A stretch of DNA of 64,000 nucleotides, from positions 4,697 through 68,696 of the forward strand of contig JBGCEO010000105.1 of assembly GCA_045106475.1 (NCBI GenBank). The letters are read 5' to 3'. Made by a program: the position numbers and the translations under genes. Shown here in pieces: positions 8,854 to 18,600 of this stretch (position 1 is the first letter of the stretch; each line of letters opens with the position of its first letter). This stretch comes from Granulosicoccus sp045106475. Its GTDB lineage: Bacteria > Pseudomonadota > Gammaproteobacteria > Granulosicoccales > Granulosicoccaceae. The notes beneath the pieces are model-generated. The model saw only the letters and a list, made by a program, of their open reading frames with translations. It made no database searches and was not told the DNA's origin.

Positions 8854-10140
8854 CTAGAGCGTCTGATTAAATGCTGATGCACCAGGATAAACAGCTCTGT
8901 CCCCCAGATATTCTTCAATCCGCAGAAGCTGATTGTATTTAGCAATACGATCGGAGCGAGACAATGAACCTGTCTTGATTTGCTTGGAGTTAGTAGCAAC
9001 GGCCAGATCAGCAATCGTAGTGTCTTCGGTTTCTCCTGAACGATGTGAGGTAACTGTCGTATAACCGGCCTTATGCGCCATGCGAATGGTTTCCAGGGTT
9101 TCGCTCAAGGTACCAATCTGGTTAACTTTGATGAGTACCGAATTGGCGATACCCTGTTCTATGCCACGCGCAAGTATTGAGGGATTGGTTACGAAAAGAT
9201 CGTCTCCAACCAGCTGGATCGTATCGTTAAGACGTTCTGACATGATTTTCCAGCCATCCCAATCAGCCTCATCCAGGCCATCCTCAATAGATATGATCGG
9301 GTAGCGATCCACCCAATCAGCCAGGTAATCAACAAAACCCGCTGCATCGAACTGACGATCCTCGGAGGCCAGATCGTATTTACCGTTTTTGTAGAATTCA
9401 GAACTGGCTACATCCAGCGCCAGGTACACATCCTTACCCGCTTCATAACCCGCTTTTTCGATCGCCACCAAAATGGTTTCGATTGCCTCTTCATTGGAGG
9501 ACAGATTGGGCGCAAACCCGCCTTCGTCACCCACACTGGTGTTCAGGCCACGATCATTCAAAACCTTGCGCAGCGCATGAAAAATCTCTGCGCCGCAACG
9601 AAGTGCTTCGCGAAAGGAAGAAACGCCTACTGGCATGACCATAAATTCCTGCAGATCAACGCTATTGTCAGCATGGGACCCACCGTTGATGATATTCATC
9701 ATCGGTACAGGGAGATTGACCGCCTCTTTACCACCCAGGTATTCGAATAACATGCTCCCGTTGTGAGCAGCAGCTGCGTGCGCGCCAGCCAGAGACACCG
9801 CCAATAGAGCATTCGCGCCTAATTTATCTTTATTCTCCGAGCCATCCAGCTCCAGCATCAGTTTGTCCAAAGCGCTCTGATCCGAAGCATCGGCACCTAT
9901 CACCGCATCTCTGATGGCGGTGTTAACGTGCTCGACAGCCTTAAGCACGCCTTTGCCACCATAGCGTGATTTGTCACCATCGCGCAGCTCGAGTGCTTCC
10001 CGGGTTCCGGTGGAAGCACCGGAGGGAACCATGGCTCTGCCTGTGGCACCGGAAGCTAGAGTGATATCAGCTTCGATGGTGGGGTTTCCACGAGAATCCA
10101 TTATCTCGCGGGCTTTGACTTCAGTTATTCGAGACGTCAT
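8854..10140 (-). CDS. eno: Enolase
   Basis: Converts 2-phosphoglycerate to phosphoenolpyruvate and is also an RNA-degradosome component in gammaproteobacteria. The 428 residues carry the expected motifs: AREIMDSRGNPTIEAD, SGASTGTREALELRDGD, GDEGGFAPNL, SIEDGLDEADWDGW (Mg ligands), GDDLFVTN, LIKVNQIGTLSET and SHRSGETEDT. A 137-bp gap precedes ftsB and a 214-bp gap follows kdsA. I see no clear promoter in that upstream gap beyond an AT-rich stretch just before the ATG. Confidence 0.98.
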   Translation of the reverse strand: MTSRITEVKAREIMDSRGNPTIEADITLASGATGRAMVPSGASTGTREALELRDGDKSRYGGKGVLKAVEHVNTAIRDAVIGADASDQSALDKLMLELDGSENKDKLGANALLAVSLAGAHAAAAHNGSMLFEYLGGKEAVNLPVPMMNIINGGSHADNSVDLQEFMVMPVGVSSFREALRCGAEIFHALRKVLNDRGLNTSVGDEGGFAPNLSSNEEAIETILVAIEKAGYEAGKDVYLALDVASSEFYKNGKYDLASEDRQFDAAGFVDYLADWVDRYPIISIEDGLDEADWDGWKIMSERLNDTIQLVGDDLFVTNPSILARGIEQGIANSVLIKVNQIGTLSETLETIRMAHKAGYTTVTSHRSGETEDTTIADLAVATNSKQIKTGSLSRSDRIAKYNQLLRIEEYLGDRAVYPGASAFNQTL

Positions 10141-10354
10141 TTGTGATCAAATTTTCCGTAAATTTTAAGTAAGCATTCTTAGCGTGCCTACCGACCTGCC
10201 GAGGACTGCAGAGTTCCAATCACTTGAAACAATGCGCTTGTTACTCACGCTTAAGTTGTGGTTGCGTTGGGATCATCAGATCTGGCGTGTAGCACGGTAT
10301 CAGGGGGCACTCTGCGAGTTTTCTTGCTCAAGGGCCTTATTCTAGCCGTCCAGG

Positions 10355-11197
10355 CTAAGATTGCAGATAGGGCATCTCCGCAAGCTCACCAGACTTTACC
10401 GTGCCATCCAGCCTGATCAATGTTTCGAGTAAGGGCTGCAACTCACCCAGCGGCCAGGCATTGGGACCATCACTAAGCGCATTAGCAGGATCTGGATGAG
10501 TCTCCATAAACAAGCCGGAAACACCAGCTGCAACGGCTGCCCGAGCGAGTACAGGTACAAACTCCCGCTGCCCGCCCGATGAACTGCCTTGACCACCGGG
10601 TAGCTGCACCGAATGGGTTGCATCGAAAACCACCGGGCAGTTTGTATTTCGCATGATGGCCAAACCACGCATGTCTGACACTAGATTGTTGTAGCCAAAG
10701 GAGGCGCCACGTTCGCAAACCATGATTTGCTTGTTACCGGCTCTGTGTGCTTTTTCAACTACGTGCACCATATCTGCAGGAGCGAGAAACTGCCCTTTCT
10801 TGATATTGACAGGTTTACCGGTGCGGGCTACCCGCTGTATGAAATTGGTCTGCCGACACAGAAATGCAGGTGTCTGAAGCACATCAACCACATCAGCTAC
10901 CTCGTCCATGGGTGTGTCCTCATGTACATCGGTTAACACCGGGACACCTACCTCATCGCGTACCTTGGCTAATATGCGGAGGCCGTCTTCGATACCTAAA
11001 CCTCGAAAACTCAAATCCGAAGAGCGATTGGCCTTGTCGAATGATGACTTGTAGATAAACGGGATACCAAGCTCCGATGTCATCTTCTTCAGAATCGATG
11101 CGGTCTCCAGAGCCATATCTTCGCTCTCGATAGCACAGGGACCAGCAATGAGAAAAATCGGTTGATCCAAGCCGACTTCGATACCACAAAGTTGCAT
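10355..11197 (-). CDS. kdsA: 3-deoxy-8-phosphooctulonate synthase (Kdo-8-P synthase)
   Basis: Condenses arabinose-5-phosphate and phosphoenolpyruvate to Kdo-8-phosphate for lipopolysaccharide inner core. 280 residues with GPCAIES near the N-terminus, YKSSFDKANRSS, LTDVHEDTP, KGQFLAPADM, VCERGASFGYNNLVSDMR and FDATHSVQLPGG. Placement between pyrG and eno is the standard gammaproteobacterial order. It starts 16 bp after the end of pyrG, so the two are probably co-transcribed. Confidence 0.97.
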   Translation of the reverse strand: MQLCGIEVGLDQPIFLIAGPCAIESEDMALETASILKKMTSELGIPFIYKSSFDKANRSSDLSFRGLGIEDGLRILAKVRDEVGVPVLTDVHEDTPMDEVADVVDVLQTPAFLCRQTNFIQRVARTGKPVNIKKGQFLAPADMVHVVEKAHRAGNKQIMVCERGASFGYNNLVSDMRGLAIMRNTNCPVVFDATHSVQLPGGQGSSSGGQREFVPVLARAAVAAGVSGLFMETHPDPANALSDGPNAWPLGELQPLLETLIRLDGTVKSGELAEMPYLQS

Positions 11198-11212
11198 TAT
11201 GTAGGTCTCTGT

Positions 11213-12964
11213 TTATTCTGCAGACACTTCAAGCGCAGGCACATTATCCGATTGCGTAGATGCACGTGTCGCCTGGAAGTCGAGGGCCGCTTGAATCAAA
11301 CCGGTAAACAGCGGATGTCCATCTCTGGGGTTAGAGGTGTACTCGGGATGAAACTGACAACCAATAAACCAAGGGTGATCTGCAAACTCGATCATTTCAA
11401 CCAGCCCTTCCGCATCAAACGAACGATGCGAGGAATAATCCGACCCTCGAGCACTTGATAGCACTTTATGCTCACCAGCGCTCGGACCGGACGATCGAGC
11501 CGAAATGATCAAACCGGCCTCGGTAAGCTGGTTCGCATAATTGTTGTTGAATTCAAATCGGTGCCTGTGACGCTCCACGATCTGTTCGGCACCGTAAACC
11601 TTGGCCGCCAAAGAGTCGGGCTGCATGACACAAACCTGACCACCCAATCGCATGGTGCCGCCCAAATCTGAGTCAGCACTGCGGACCACTGTTTGCCCCT
11701 GCTCGTTTTGCCATTCTGTGATCAGAGCAATGACAGGTTCAGGCCCCTCAAGATCAAACTCACTGCTATTGGCGCTTTCTATGCCCGCCACGTGTCTGGC
11801 ATGCTCAATAACAGCGACTTGCATTCCCAGACAGATGCCAAGGTAAGGGATCTTGTTCTCTCGAGCATAACGTGCCGCGATGATCTTGCCCTCAACACCG
11901 CGGTTGCCAAAACCACCCGGTACCAGGATCGCATCGATTTCACTCAAAGCGCGAAGATCGCCCCGTTCAAGTTTCTCTGCATCCAGGTATCGAATCTTGA
12001 CTCGACTATCCGTTTGAATGCCGGCATGGGTCAAAGCTTCGTTCAACGATTTGTAGGATTCGGTAAGCTCTGTGTACTTACCCACCATCCCTATGGTGAC
12101 GGCTTTACCCGGATGCCGAATGCCATCTACAACTCGCTGCCATTCGCTCAAGTCTGCCACAGGCAAGTCCAGTTTGAATTGCTCTACAACAAGCTCATCC
12201 AGCTCTTGCGCATGCAGCATACGGGGGATGTCATAGATGGTGTCAGCATCCGTAGCAGCGATAACCGCCCGTTCTTGAACATTGGTAAAGAGTGCAATTT
12301 TGCGTCGCTCAGAGTCAGGCAGCGGCCGATCAGCCCTGCAGAGCAGGATATCGGGCTGGATACCGATTGATCGAAGCTCCTTGACAGAGTGCTGGGTAGG
12401 TTTGGTCTTGATTTCCCCGGCAGAGGCGATGTAGGGCACCAGCGTCAAATGCATGAACAGCGTTCGCTCGCGTCCTAACTCAACCGCCATCTGGCGAATG
12501 GCCTCAAGGAAAGGAAGCGATTCAATATCACCAACCGTGCCGCCAATTTCAACCATGGCGATATCCGCATCTGCCGCGCCCACGACAACTCGACGTTTAA
12601 TTTCATCGGTAATATGCGGAATCACCTGCACCGTGGCGCCCAGGTAATCACCGCGGCGTTCGTTAGCGATGACTGTTTCGTAGACGCGACCTGTTGTGAA
12701 GTTATTGCTCTGACTGGTTTGAATACGGACGAAACGCTCGTAATGACCTAGATCCAGATCAGTCTCCGCACCGTCATGCGTGACGAACACCTCACCATGC
12801 TGATAAGGGCTCATGGTGCCGGGGTCGACGTTGATGTAGGGATCAAGCTTGAGCATGGTGACCTTAAGGCCACGCGCTTCGAGCAACGCAGCAAGAGAAG
12901 CTGCCGAAATGCCCTTGCCCAATGACGATACAACGCCACCGGTTACGAATATAAAACGCGTCAT
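11213..12964 (-). CDS. pyrG: CTP synthase
   Basis: Aminates UTP to CTP with glutamine-derived ammonia. The synthetase domain (TRFIFVTGGVVSSLGKG, SPYQHGEVFVTHDGAETD) is followed by a class I glutamine amidotransferase domain with the nucleophile in LGICLGMQ and the His-Glu pair in CQFHPEYTS. The ATG at 12964 matches the family N-terminus; a longer frame to 13015 adds 17 unconserved residues. The resulting 583 residues exceed the usual ~545 because of a Ser-rich insertion of about 25 residues before AEGLVEMIEF (roughly 11417-11494) and a polar C-terminal tail of about 20. Confidence 0.96.
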   Translation of the reverse strand: MTRFIFVTGGVVSSLGKGISAASLAALLEARGLKVTMLKLDPYINVDPGTMSPYQHGEVFVTHDGAETDLDLGHYERFVRIQTSQSNNFTTGRVYETVIANERRGDYLGATVQVIPHITDEIKRRVVVGAADADIAMVEIGGTVGDIESLPFLEAIRQMAVELGRERTLFMHLTLVPYIASAGEIKTKPTQHSVKELRSIGIQPDILLCRADRPLPDSERRKIALFTNVQERAVIAATDADTIYDIPRMLHAQELDELVVEQFKLDLPVADLSEWQRVVDGIRHPGKAVTIGMVGKYTELTESYKSLNEALTHAGIQTDSRVKIRYLDAEKLERGDLRALSEIDAILVPGGFGNRGVEGKIIAARYARENKIPYLGICLGMQVAVIEHARHVAGIESANSSEFDLEGPEPVIALITEWQNEQGQTVVRSADSDLGGTMRLGGQVCVMQPDSLAAKVYGAEQIVERHRHRFEFNNNYANQLTEAGLIISARSSGPSAGEHKVLSSARGSDYSSHRSFDAEGLVEMIEFADHPWFIGCQFHPEYTSNPRDGHPLFTGLIQAALDFQATRASTQSDNVPALEVSAE

Positions 12965-13213
12965 AGACTGTGTCTGTTGGAGCCGCGAGCACCTCAAAGT
13001 ATGATCACTTTGCATGCCGGCGACGCGAATAAGCGTGACGCGGAACGTTCCTTATGAAGATCCCGCTTCGGGACAAAACAAACCACCCCGAACGGTCGTT
13101 AAGATTACCAGAACCGGCAGTACCAAACAATTGCAAAACACCTATCCGTAACCAGCATTTACATCTAAGCCTGGCTCTGGGCCAATCGATGTCGCTCGCC
13201 GGTGAAAGCGGGA

Positions 13214-14584
13214 TTAAGCAGGCTCACTGTTTTGATCGGCACGCTGGCTGATGGCGAGGCCTGAATCTTCCTGCTGGCTGTTGGCATTTGCCGTAGGGCT
13301 GGTGTTTTTAAACTGAAAATCCACCGACACTACGACATTCCAGATTGCCGCCAAGCGCGCGTCGATATATAAAAGGGGAATGCTATCTCGTTGCCAGGGT
13401 GGGACAGAAGACTCCTGAAGGACTTTCTTAACCGCCTTGTGATAGGCAGGTTCCCCCAGCTTGATCAACTCGCCCCCCGCCCGGCTCTTGATCGTGATCG
13501 AACCACTAGCCGGCAAGACGATACCCTGGCGTTCACAAAGACTTCGACTTAGAGTGATGCCGGTTTCTGAAATAAACAGATCGTTGAAAGGTGCGCTCCA
13601 TACATACCGAAAGGGTTTGGCCTCCACGTGAGGCATCAGTAGACACAGGCTATCCTTGAATCGACGAAATTCATAATCACGAACATTAACGATGCCGTTG
13701 GAATCATGTCGAGCATGAACCAGGTCGGACATCACTTGGGCCAGATCCTGCAATCGAGGCATACGGAAACCACGCTGACGAACCCACAGGCGCAACACCG
13801 CATAGACGCGCTCTCTAGGCAATTGTTTCAATTTAGACAGGCTCAAAAACGCACTGCCTTCAATGGTGGTTTTCTGCAGATCCTCCTTGGCCAGAGTGGT
13901 TAGAATCTGACTTGCCGCAGAACTTCTCAACGCAGATCTACCCAAGGTTTTTGCCACCGAAGGCCACCGGGCTTTAAGCAGAGGCATGACCTTATGTCGC
14001 AGATAGTTGCGATCATGATGCGTATCGAGATTAGAGGGATCTTCAATCCAGTCCAGGTGCCTGAGACGAGCCTCAACCAGCAGGGAGTCTTTGGTGCAGC
14101 CGAGCAGCGGGCGTCCCATGTAGCCTTGCGCAAACCGGCGTTTTCTGGGAATGGCAGACAGGCCATCGGGGCCACTTCCGCGAAGCGCTTGCAGCAGAAA
14201 TGTTTCAGCCTGATCCTCGGCATGCTGGGCTAATAACAAGTGCTCGTTAGGATTGATGAAAGCAGAAAATTCGGCATAGCGGGCAATTCGCGCACTGGCT
14301 TCAAGCCCATCACCTTTGTCCAGCACTTCCACGCGCTTGACGGTTAGCGGAACGCGCAAACCTGAACAGATATCTTCCGCATGCTGGCTCCAGTGCGGAC
14401 TGAACTCCTGTAATGAGTGATCGATATGAATTGCCCTGAGATTGATTGCGCTATCCGTATCGCGCAACTCAGTCATCAGTTCCAAAAGCACGTGTGAATC
14501 AACACCCGCGCTATAAGCAACGCAGTAGTTTCGGACATTCGGGTGCTGCGCCACGTAGTGCGCAACTGCCTCTAAGGGGCTCAT
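13214..14584 (-). CDS. tilS: tRNA(Ile)-lysidine synthase
   Basis: Modifies C34 of the CAU-anticodon tRNA-Ile to lysidine so that it reads AUA. The N-terminal PP-loop ATPase motif reads AYSAGVDSHVLL; the usual SGGxDS is SAGVDS here. Other family segments are IDHSL, AQHAEDQAETFLLQALRGSG and RPLL. The 456-residue length includes the C-terminal tRNA-recognition domains; the last ~30 residues are polar and probably unstructured. Its ATG overlaps the accA stop (TAATG), so translation is coupled to accA. A 249-bp gap without recognisable features separates it from pyrG. Confidence 0.93.
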   Translation of the reverse strand: MSPLEAVAHYVAQHPNVRNYCVAYSAGVDSHVLLELMTELRDTDSAINLRAIHIDHSLQEFSPHWSQHAEDICSGLRVPLTVKRVEVLDKGDGLEASARIARYAEFSAFINPNEHLLLAQHAEDQAETFLLQALRGSGPDGLSAIPRKRRFAQGYMGRPLLGCTKDSLLVEARLRHLDWIEDPSNLDTHHDRNYLRHKVMPLLKARWPSVAKTLGRSALRSSAASQILTTLAKEDLQKTTIEGSAFLSLSKLKQLPRERVYAVLRLWVRQRGFRMPRLQDLAQVMSDLVHARHDSNGIVNVRDYEFRRFKDSLCLLMPHVEAKPFRYVWSAPFNDLFISETGITLSRSLCERQGIVLPASGSITIKSRAGGELIKLGEPAYHKAVKKVLQESSVPPWQRDSIPLLYIDARLAAIWNVVVSVDFQFKNTSPTANANSQQEDSGLAISQRADQNSEPA

Positions 14585-15543
14585 TAGCTTTCTTTGAACT
14601 GTCCGTAGGCCCGCAGCTTATCCTGCCGGTTGGACAGCAAGGATTCCAGGGGCATGCTACTAAGCGTGGCCAGCTCCTCAATCAGCGCGCTTTGCATATT
14701 TTCAGCCATTTTCTGTGGGTCGCGATGAGCGCCACCCAAGGGCTCGTCTATCACCCGATCCACCAGACCCAAATCATGCAATCGCTCCGATGTAATACCC
14801 ATGGCTTCTGCGGCATCAGATGCCTTATCCACACTCTTGTACAAAATAGAAGCACACCCCTCAGGGCTGATGACTGAATATACGCTGTACTGCAACATCA
14901 TGACCCGATCACCAACACCGATAGCCAGCGCACCACCCGAGCCGCCCTCACCGATAACCGTGCAGATAATCGGCGTTTTCAACCCTGCCATCACGAACAG
15001 ATTACGAGCAATTGCTTCACTCTGACCGCGCTCCTCTGCCCCGATTCCCGGATAGGCGCCCGGTGTATCGATAAAGGTAATGACCGGCAGTGAAAATCGC
15101 TCCGCCAGCTCCATTAAACGCTTGGCTTTTCGATAACCCTCTGGTCGTGGCATACCAAAGTTACGATGAATTTTTTCTTTGGTATCACGTCCCTTCTCAT
15201 GTCCGATTACCACCACGGGTTTTCCATTTAACCGGGCTGTACCGCCGATAATCGCATAGTCATCTGCATACAGACGATCACCATGCAGCTCATCGAAATC
15301 GGTGAACACATTGTCAATGTAGAAACGCGTATAGGGTCGCTGTGGGTGCCGAGCCAATTGAGCCACTTGCCAGGAGCTTAACTTGGCAAAAATACTGCCC
15401 GTTAGCGTGTCGCATTTGGTTTTTAGCGTATCGATCTCTTCGCTAATATTGATGTCCGCGTCTTCGGTGGCAAATTGCAATTCGCGGATCTTGGCTTCCA
15501 GCTCCGCTATTGGTTGCTCGAAGTCGAGGAAGTTCGGATTCAT
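14584..15543 (-). CDS. accA: Acetyl-CoA carboxylase carboxyltransferase subunit alpha
   Basis: Partner of AccD in the carboxyltransferase half of acetyl-CoA carboxylase, the committed step of fatty acid synthesis. 319 residues, starting MNPNFLDFEQPIAELEAKI as in relatives. Conserved blocks include GGTARLNGKPVVVIGHEKG, NFGMPRPEGYRKA, FIDTPGAYPGIGAEERGQ, GEGGSGGALAIGVGD and SVISPEGCASIL. It lies 89 bp downstream of dnaE, the classical dnaE-accA neighbourhood. The ATG is preceded by a purine-rich GAGAGAC segment. Confidence 0.98.
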   Translation of the reverse strand: MNPNFLDFEQPIAELEAKIRELQFATEDADINISEEIDTLKTKCDTLTGSIFAKLSSWQVAQLARHPQRPYTRFYIDNVFTDFDELHGDRLYADDYAIIGGTARLNGKPVVVIGHEKGRDTKEKIHRNFGMPRPEGYRKAKRLMELAERFSLPVITFIDTPGAYPGIGAEERGQSEAIARNLFVMAGLKTPIICTVIGEGGSGGALAIGVGDRVMMLQYSVYSVISPEGCASILYKSVDKASDAAEAMGITSERLHDLGLVDRVIDEPLGGAHRDPQKMAENMQSALIEELATLSSMPLESLLSNRQDKLRAYGQFKES

Positions 15544-15579
15544 TAGGTTAGCGGCTGTCTCTCGAGGAATTTCTACATT

Positions 15580-15609
15580 CTAGCAGCACACAACCTAGCA
15601 GCACACAAC
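15580..15609. repeat. Perfect 15-bp tandem duplication between accA and dnaE
   Basis: CTAGCAGCACACAAC occurs twice in direct succession, at 15580-15594 and 15595-15609. It lies in the 89-bp gap between dnaE and accA, upstream of the accA start. It is most simply a recent slippage duplication; no function is evident. Confidence 0.85.
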
Positions 15610-15632
15610 GATTTACAACAGACAACTCTGAG

Positions 15633-18600
15633 CTAATAGACCAGTTCGACATTTTCATCGCCTGTCAATTTCCCCAAATTGTCGATTAATTCGAGCTGTG
15701 GGGTCACAGCCCAACGGTTACCAGCGCGAATCCGAGCCTGAGCCTGTTCATTCTCGTAGCTAAAACAAACCGGCACAGTGCCGCTTTTGAAGTGAGATAA
15801 GGTGGAAATCAACTCATCCAGCGCGCCATTGCGCCATCGATCTCCGTTCAGACGAATCAACAACTGCCTGGCAAAACGGGCTCGCGCACTGTTCATGTCG
15901 TATATTTCACGAGCGCGAATCTTGAAGCCACCGTTGAATTCATCCGGGCTTACATCACCGTCAACAATCAAAACTTCATCCTTGACAATCAAGTGCGCAC
16001 TGTTATCTATCTGTTCACCGCGTAAACCGACCTCCACTCGCCCGGTACCATCATCAAGCGTGACAAACAGCATCCGTCCCCCCTGCCCATCACGCTGGCG
16101 CATCCCCATTACCAGCCCGGCCGTGACCACAGGCACACCTTTCTGTCGATAAGATGGACCGGAATCAGCTGTTCCAGCCTTGGCACAAATAGCCTTCAAT
16201 CGACCGTGAGTAAACTTGCCAAGCTCGGCAAGATACTCATTGATTGGGTGACCGCTCAAGTAGAGTCCCAACGTATCCTTCTCGCCCCGTAAACGCTCTC
16301 GATCAGTCCAATCGGGCAGGTTTTCCATCAATTCCGGTTCATCGGATTCAACCGGATCGCCGAGTCCGAACATATCATTTTGACCTGCGTCCCGATTTTT
16401 ATGGAACTGATCTGCACCGCGCAATGCACTGGCAAGATGTCCCCAAAGAGAGGCGCGATTAGGGCCGAGCGCATCAACGGCACCCGCTTTGATCAGTGCT
16501 TCCAACACTCGCTTGTTGACGCTGCCCGGACTCGCTCTTCGGCACAGATCATCCAGAGAATCAAAGGCACCGGTTTCGCCCCGCGTTTCCAGGACATTGG
16601 ATAATGCAGCCTCACCAACACCCTTTATTGCGCCAAGTCCATAGAGCACAGTGCTCACGTCAACGACAGAGAAGCGAACCGAGGAGCGATTGATATCAGG
16701 TGGTTGAACAGTCAGCCCCATCACTTTGCATTCATCGATCAAACCTACAACTTTTTCGGTGTTGTCCATATCCGCAGACATCACGGCTGACATAAACGCC
16801 GCAGGATGATGACACTTCAACCAGGCAGTCTGGTAGGACAGCAAGGCATAGGCGGCGGAGTGGGATTTATTAAAGCCATAGCCTGCAAACTTCTCGACAA
16901 GATCAAATATATTGCCAGCCAGATCAGCATCGATATTGTTAGCAACACAACCTTCGAGAAAGCCGACTCGTTGCTTAGCCATTTCCTCAGGCTTTTTCTT
17001 ACCCATGGCACGACGCAGGATATCCGCTGTGCCGAGGGAAAATTTTGCCATCACCTGAGCGATGCCCATGACCTGCTCTTGATACAGGATGACACCATAG
17101 GTTGGTTCGAGTGTCGGACGCAGTGCCTCTAACTGATAGTCTTCATGAGGCCAGGCCATCTTTTTGCGACCGTGCTTACGATCGATAAAGTCGTCTACCA
17201 TGCCCGACTGCAACGGACCCGGCCGGTATAGCGCAACCAGAGCGATGATGTCTTCAAAACTATCCGGGCGCAGGCGTTCAATCAAGCGCTTCATACCTGG
17301 AGACTCCAGCTGAAAGACAGCCGTGGTTTGAGCATCCTGAAGCAGCTTGTAGGTGGGTTCATCATCCAATGGCAACGCCAAAAGATCTAAGGGTTCGTCG
17401 GTATGCCGGTCTATCTCCTTGACTGCATTGTCGATGATAGTCAGGGTACGCAAACCAAGAAAATCGAATTTGACCAGACCCACCGCCTCGGCATCATCCT
17501 TGTCAAATTGTGTGACCAGACTTGAACCATCAGCTTCACAATACAGGGGAGCAAAATCGGTCAATGCCGTTGGTGCGATGACGACACCGCCGGCATGCTT
17601 GCCGCAGTTTCTCGATAGACCTTCGAGCGACAAAGCCATATCCAGAAGTGCAGTGACCTCTTCGTCTTCTTTGTAGGCGCGCGCAAGATCTTCGGATTCT
17701 GCCATTGCCTTTGTTAGAGTCATGCCCACCTCAAAGGGCACCATCTTGGCAATGGAATCAACAAAGCCGTAAGGGTGGCTCATCACCCGACCGACATCAC
17801 GAACCACAGCTTTCGCTGCCATCGTGCCATAGGTAATGATCTGTGACACGCGGTGTGCACCGTATTTCTGAGCGACGTACTGGATGACTCGATCCCGCCC
17901 ATCCATGCAGAAATCAATATCGAAATCCGGCATCGATACTCGTTCGGGATTAAGAAATCGCTCGAATAACAAATCATAAGCCAGTGGATCAAGATCGGTA
18001 ATCATCAATACAAAAGCCACAAGCGAACCAGCACCCGAACCACGGCCTGGACCAACCGGAATACCATTGTCGCGAGACCATTTGATAAAATCGGCAACGA
18101 TTAGAAAGTAACCGGGAAAACCCATTTCTGCGATTACATCAAGCTCACGAGTCAGACGCGCGTCATAGGGCTTACGAATCTCTGCAAAATCGGCGCTATC
18201 AATATCGAAGAGCTGTCCAAGTCTTACTTCAAGACCTTCACGAGCGGAAGCATAGAAAAATTCTGTTTCAGTCAGCCCGGCCGGAATAGGGAAATCGGGT
18301 AACACAGGCTTACCCAGATTCAGCATCAGGTTGCAGCGTTTAGCAATCTCGACCGAGTTCGCCAAGGCCACTGGAATATCGGCAAACAGCTCGGCCATTT
18401 GCGCCGGGGTTTTAAGATACTGTTCTTCGTTGACTGTCTTGGCTCGACGCGAGTCCGCAAGTACATATCCAGATTGAATACACAGCCGCGTTTCGTGTGC
18501 TTGATAGTCATCCTTGTGCAAGAATCGAACGTCGTTGCTCGCGACCACGGCAATACCGGTTTTAATGCCCACTGAACATGCACCGGCAATGTACTGTTCT

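Noticed and set aside
12965..13015. 17-residue N-terminal extension of PyrG
   Set aside because: CTP synthases start at the MTRFIFVTGG-type segment; the extension is unconserved.
13016..13213. tRNA or small RNA gene in the tilS-pyrG gap
   Set aside because: Only a short TCCCG-CTT-CGGGA hairpin is seen; no cloverleaf and no promoter-terminator pair.
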